A stretch of DNA of 64,000 bases from Actinoplanes sp. NBRC 103695 (lineage in GTDB: Bacteria; Actinomycetota; Actinomycetes; Mycobacteriales; Micromonosporaceae): assembly GCF_030269485.1 (NCBI RefSeq), contig NZ_BSTL01000001.1, positions 122,892 to 186,891 on the forward strand, written 5' to 3'. Positions 61,283 through 64,000 of the stretch are shown piece by piece. The position numbers and the translations under genes are program-made. The notes under the pieces are model-generated. The model made no database searches, was not told where the DNA came from, and saw nothing but the letters and a program-made list of their open reading frames with translations. How positions within the stretch are numbered: position 1 is the first letter of the stretch; the number at the start of each line of letters is the position of its first letter.

Positions 61283-61322
61283 TCCGGCGTGCGCTCCGGC
61301 AACTGCCGGGGCGCACGCCGGA
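61283..61322. terminator. Strong hairpin between convergent genes (first of two)
   Basis: TCCGGCGTGCGC (61283-61294) pairs with GCGCACGCCGGA (61311-61322) without mismatch; an inner TCCGGC-AACT-GCCGGG adds to the stem. It starts 11 bases after the surface-protein stop and lacks a T-run, which is usual for actinobacterial bidirectional terminators. Confidence 0.75.
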
Positions 61323-61327
61323 TCGAC

Positions 61328-61360
61328 CTGGTGTCCGCGGCACTGCGCCGCGGACACCAG
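61328..61360. terminator. Strong hairpin between convergent genes (second of two)
   Basis: CTGGTGTCCGCGGC (61328-61341) pairs perfectly over 14 bases with GCCGCGGACACCAG (61347-61360) around the loop ACTGC. Only five bases separate it from the first hairpin. It can end transcripts from either side, including the PIG-L gene ending at 61433. Confidence 0.78.
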
Positions 61361-61432
61361 CGAACCGGACCCGGCGTCGCCCTCATGGCGCCTTCGCGCC
61401 CGTGCGCCCAGGACCATGGCGTCGGCTATCGG

Positions 61433-62712
61433 CTAGACCACGCGCCATTTCTGGCGGGGTTCGCCCGTGCACGGCCGCATCTCGGCCGGCGTGCCGTTGG
61501 GCAGGTCGGCGTCGCGCAGGTCGAGGCAGCGGCCGGCCGGGTCGCGCAGTTCGCCCTCGCCGGTGAGCGTCCACCGCTGGCGCGCGTCGCCGGCGCAGTC
61601 CCAGATCCGCACGGCCGGGCCGGCCGGGTCGGCGTCGAGGCATTTGCCGGCGAACCCGCGCAGCGTGCCGTCCGCGGTGAAGGTCCACTGCTGGTTCGGC
61701 GACCCCGCGCAGTCCCACAGCTGCACCAGGGCGCCGTTGCTGCTGTCGAAGTCCCGCACGTCCAGGCAGCGGATGCTCAGGGCGCGGAGTTCCACCGAGC
61801 CGTCCGCGGCCGGTCCGGGCAGCGGGTACTGCCGTTCCAGCCACGGCCGGTAGACCGAGGGCCGGCCGCCGTCCGTCGGGTCGGCGTCACATGTGCGGTC
61901 GTCCTTGCACCCGAGCAGTTCGTCGTGCGCGGCGTACGCGTAGAAGGTTGCTTTCTTCAGGTCCAGGTCGGCGCCGGTCACGTTGGCCGGCAGGTCGCTG
62001 ATCGAGTAGCCGCGGTAGGTGTTCGTCTGGTGCGGCGTGGCGAGGAGACGCGCCGCGGCGTAGGCGAAGTAGGCGGCCACGTGGTGATCGTGGTGGTCGC
62101 CGTCGCCGCCGTTGACCCCGATCGGGCCGCTGTCGCCCCGGTGGTCCTGCAGCCGGACGATGTCGGCGCCGGCCTCGGCCAGCAGGCCGTGCAGAACGCC
62201 GATGAGTTCCGCACGCGAATAGGACGCCGCGCCGTCCACGGTGGTGAGCCGCCCGAGGTGGCCCTCCCACAGCTTCTGCAGGCTCTGGGCGCCGTACCGG
62301 TCGGAGCCGCGGCCGTCGAAGCCGTCGGGCAGGCGCAGGAAGGCCAGCTCGACACGCGTGCCGGCCAGCCGCGACAGCCGCACCTCCCGGCCCTGGACGC
62401 TGGTCACCGTGTCGGACCAGTCGTTCGGACGGCCCGCCATGGTCGCGTAGGCCGTCTTCTCGCCGGTCTCCCGCGCGGACCAGTACCCGGCGTCGCGGCC
62501 GGCGTCGCCCGCGGTCAGGTAGACGGTCCGCACGCACCGGTCGGCTCGGATGTCCCGCTGGATGTCGGGGTTCATGAACAGCAGGTCGTCGTCCTCGTGG
62601 GCGACGATCTGCACGGAACACGGCGCCGCCGCGGCCGCCGGCGAACCCGGCCCGGACAAGGCCAGCCCTGCCACGATGACCGGCAGAACGGCGGCCGTGA
62701 TCAGTCTGCGGA

Positions 62713-62716
<4 letters not shown>
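61433..62716 (-). CDS. Secreted PIG-L family deacetylase with ricin-type lectin domain
   Basis: A 427-residue secreted protein. GAGG precedes ATG 62716; the signal peptide covers about 1-31. The PIG-L (LmbE-like) deacetylase domain has AHEDDDLLFM, a variant of the usual AHPDDE with a metal-ligand His and Asp, and GDGDHHDHHVAA near residue 215. A beta-trefoil ricin-type lectin (about 300-427) repeats CLDxxD...QxW segments three times. It would deacetylate an extracellular amino-sugar or glycan. Its ATG overlaps the stop of the GH3 gene (62713-62716), so the two are coupled and probably act on the same glycan. Confidence 0.85.

Positions 62717-64000
<1,284 letters not shown>

Overview
This is a very GC-rich stretch of chromosome from a filamentous actinomycete, most like the Micromonosporaceae (Actinoplanes/Micromonospora type). 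That placement rests on base composition, frequent GTG starts, 4-base ATGA/GTGA gene overlaps, many LacI/ROK-controlled sugar loci, an AfsR-type regulator and secreted multi-domain glycanases. It is an inference without a phylogenetic marker. I see no rRNA, tRNA, CRISPR array, prophage or insertion sequence. Two ends of the window carry short tandem repeats, and the last gene runs off the right edge.

Layout. 1-2217: two tandem-repeat blocks, a VOC-family gene, and a broken trypsin-like protease/Trypco1 gene. 2216-6525: an operon DUF4331 - TPR - NicO-type nickel/cobalt transporter. 6594-15320: carbohydrate island 1 (GH3 glycosidase with LacI regulator, then a ROK regulator divergent from a binding-protein/two-permease ABC operon). 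15456-22228: an esterase and two very large FtsX-type permeases without an ATPase. 22589-26566: ROK regulator/MFS exporter pair and DUF1761/WYL-regulator pair. 26588-33381: carbohydrate island 2 (LacI, GH3, divergent ABC operon) with clear palindromic operators. 33382-34066 is non-coding and rich in short repeats. 34067-43994: a run of small regulator/enzyme pairs (MarR-SDR, LacI-MFS, VOC, dienelactone hydrolase, TetR-PEP-utilising enzyme, TetR-epimerase, small orphan). 44022-50333: a secreted GH87 alpha-1,3-glucanase and an AfsR/SARP-NB-ARC-TPR regulator. 50434-57252: an Xaa-Pro peptidase followed by a compact locus of subtilisin (S8), TPR-CHAT caspase-like protein, a small unknown protein and an ECF sigma factor. 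57402-64000: P1 peptidase, hydrolase, an LPVTG-anchored surface protein, twin hairpin terminators, a PIG-L deacetylase with a ricin-type lectin, and the 3' part of a GH3-CBM6 gene.

How the genes work together. Two islands look like import-and-digest systems for oligosaccharides: lipoprotein binding proteins with twin-arginine-like signals, two permeases each, and leaderless (cytoplasmic) GH3 enzymes, each with a dedicated repressor and a visible palindrome. Neither ABC operon encodes its own ATPase, so a shared MsiK-type ATPase elsewhere is expected. The most unusual locus is 52257-57252: two different protease folds divergently transcribed from a 21-base gap, next to an ECF sigma factor translationally coupled to a small protein. 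Its parts recall the TPR-CHAT/sigma-factor signalling known from type III-E CRISPR systems, but here without CRISPR genes.
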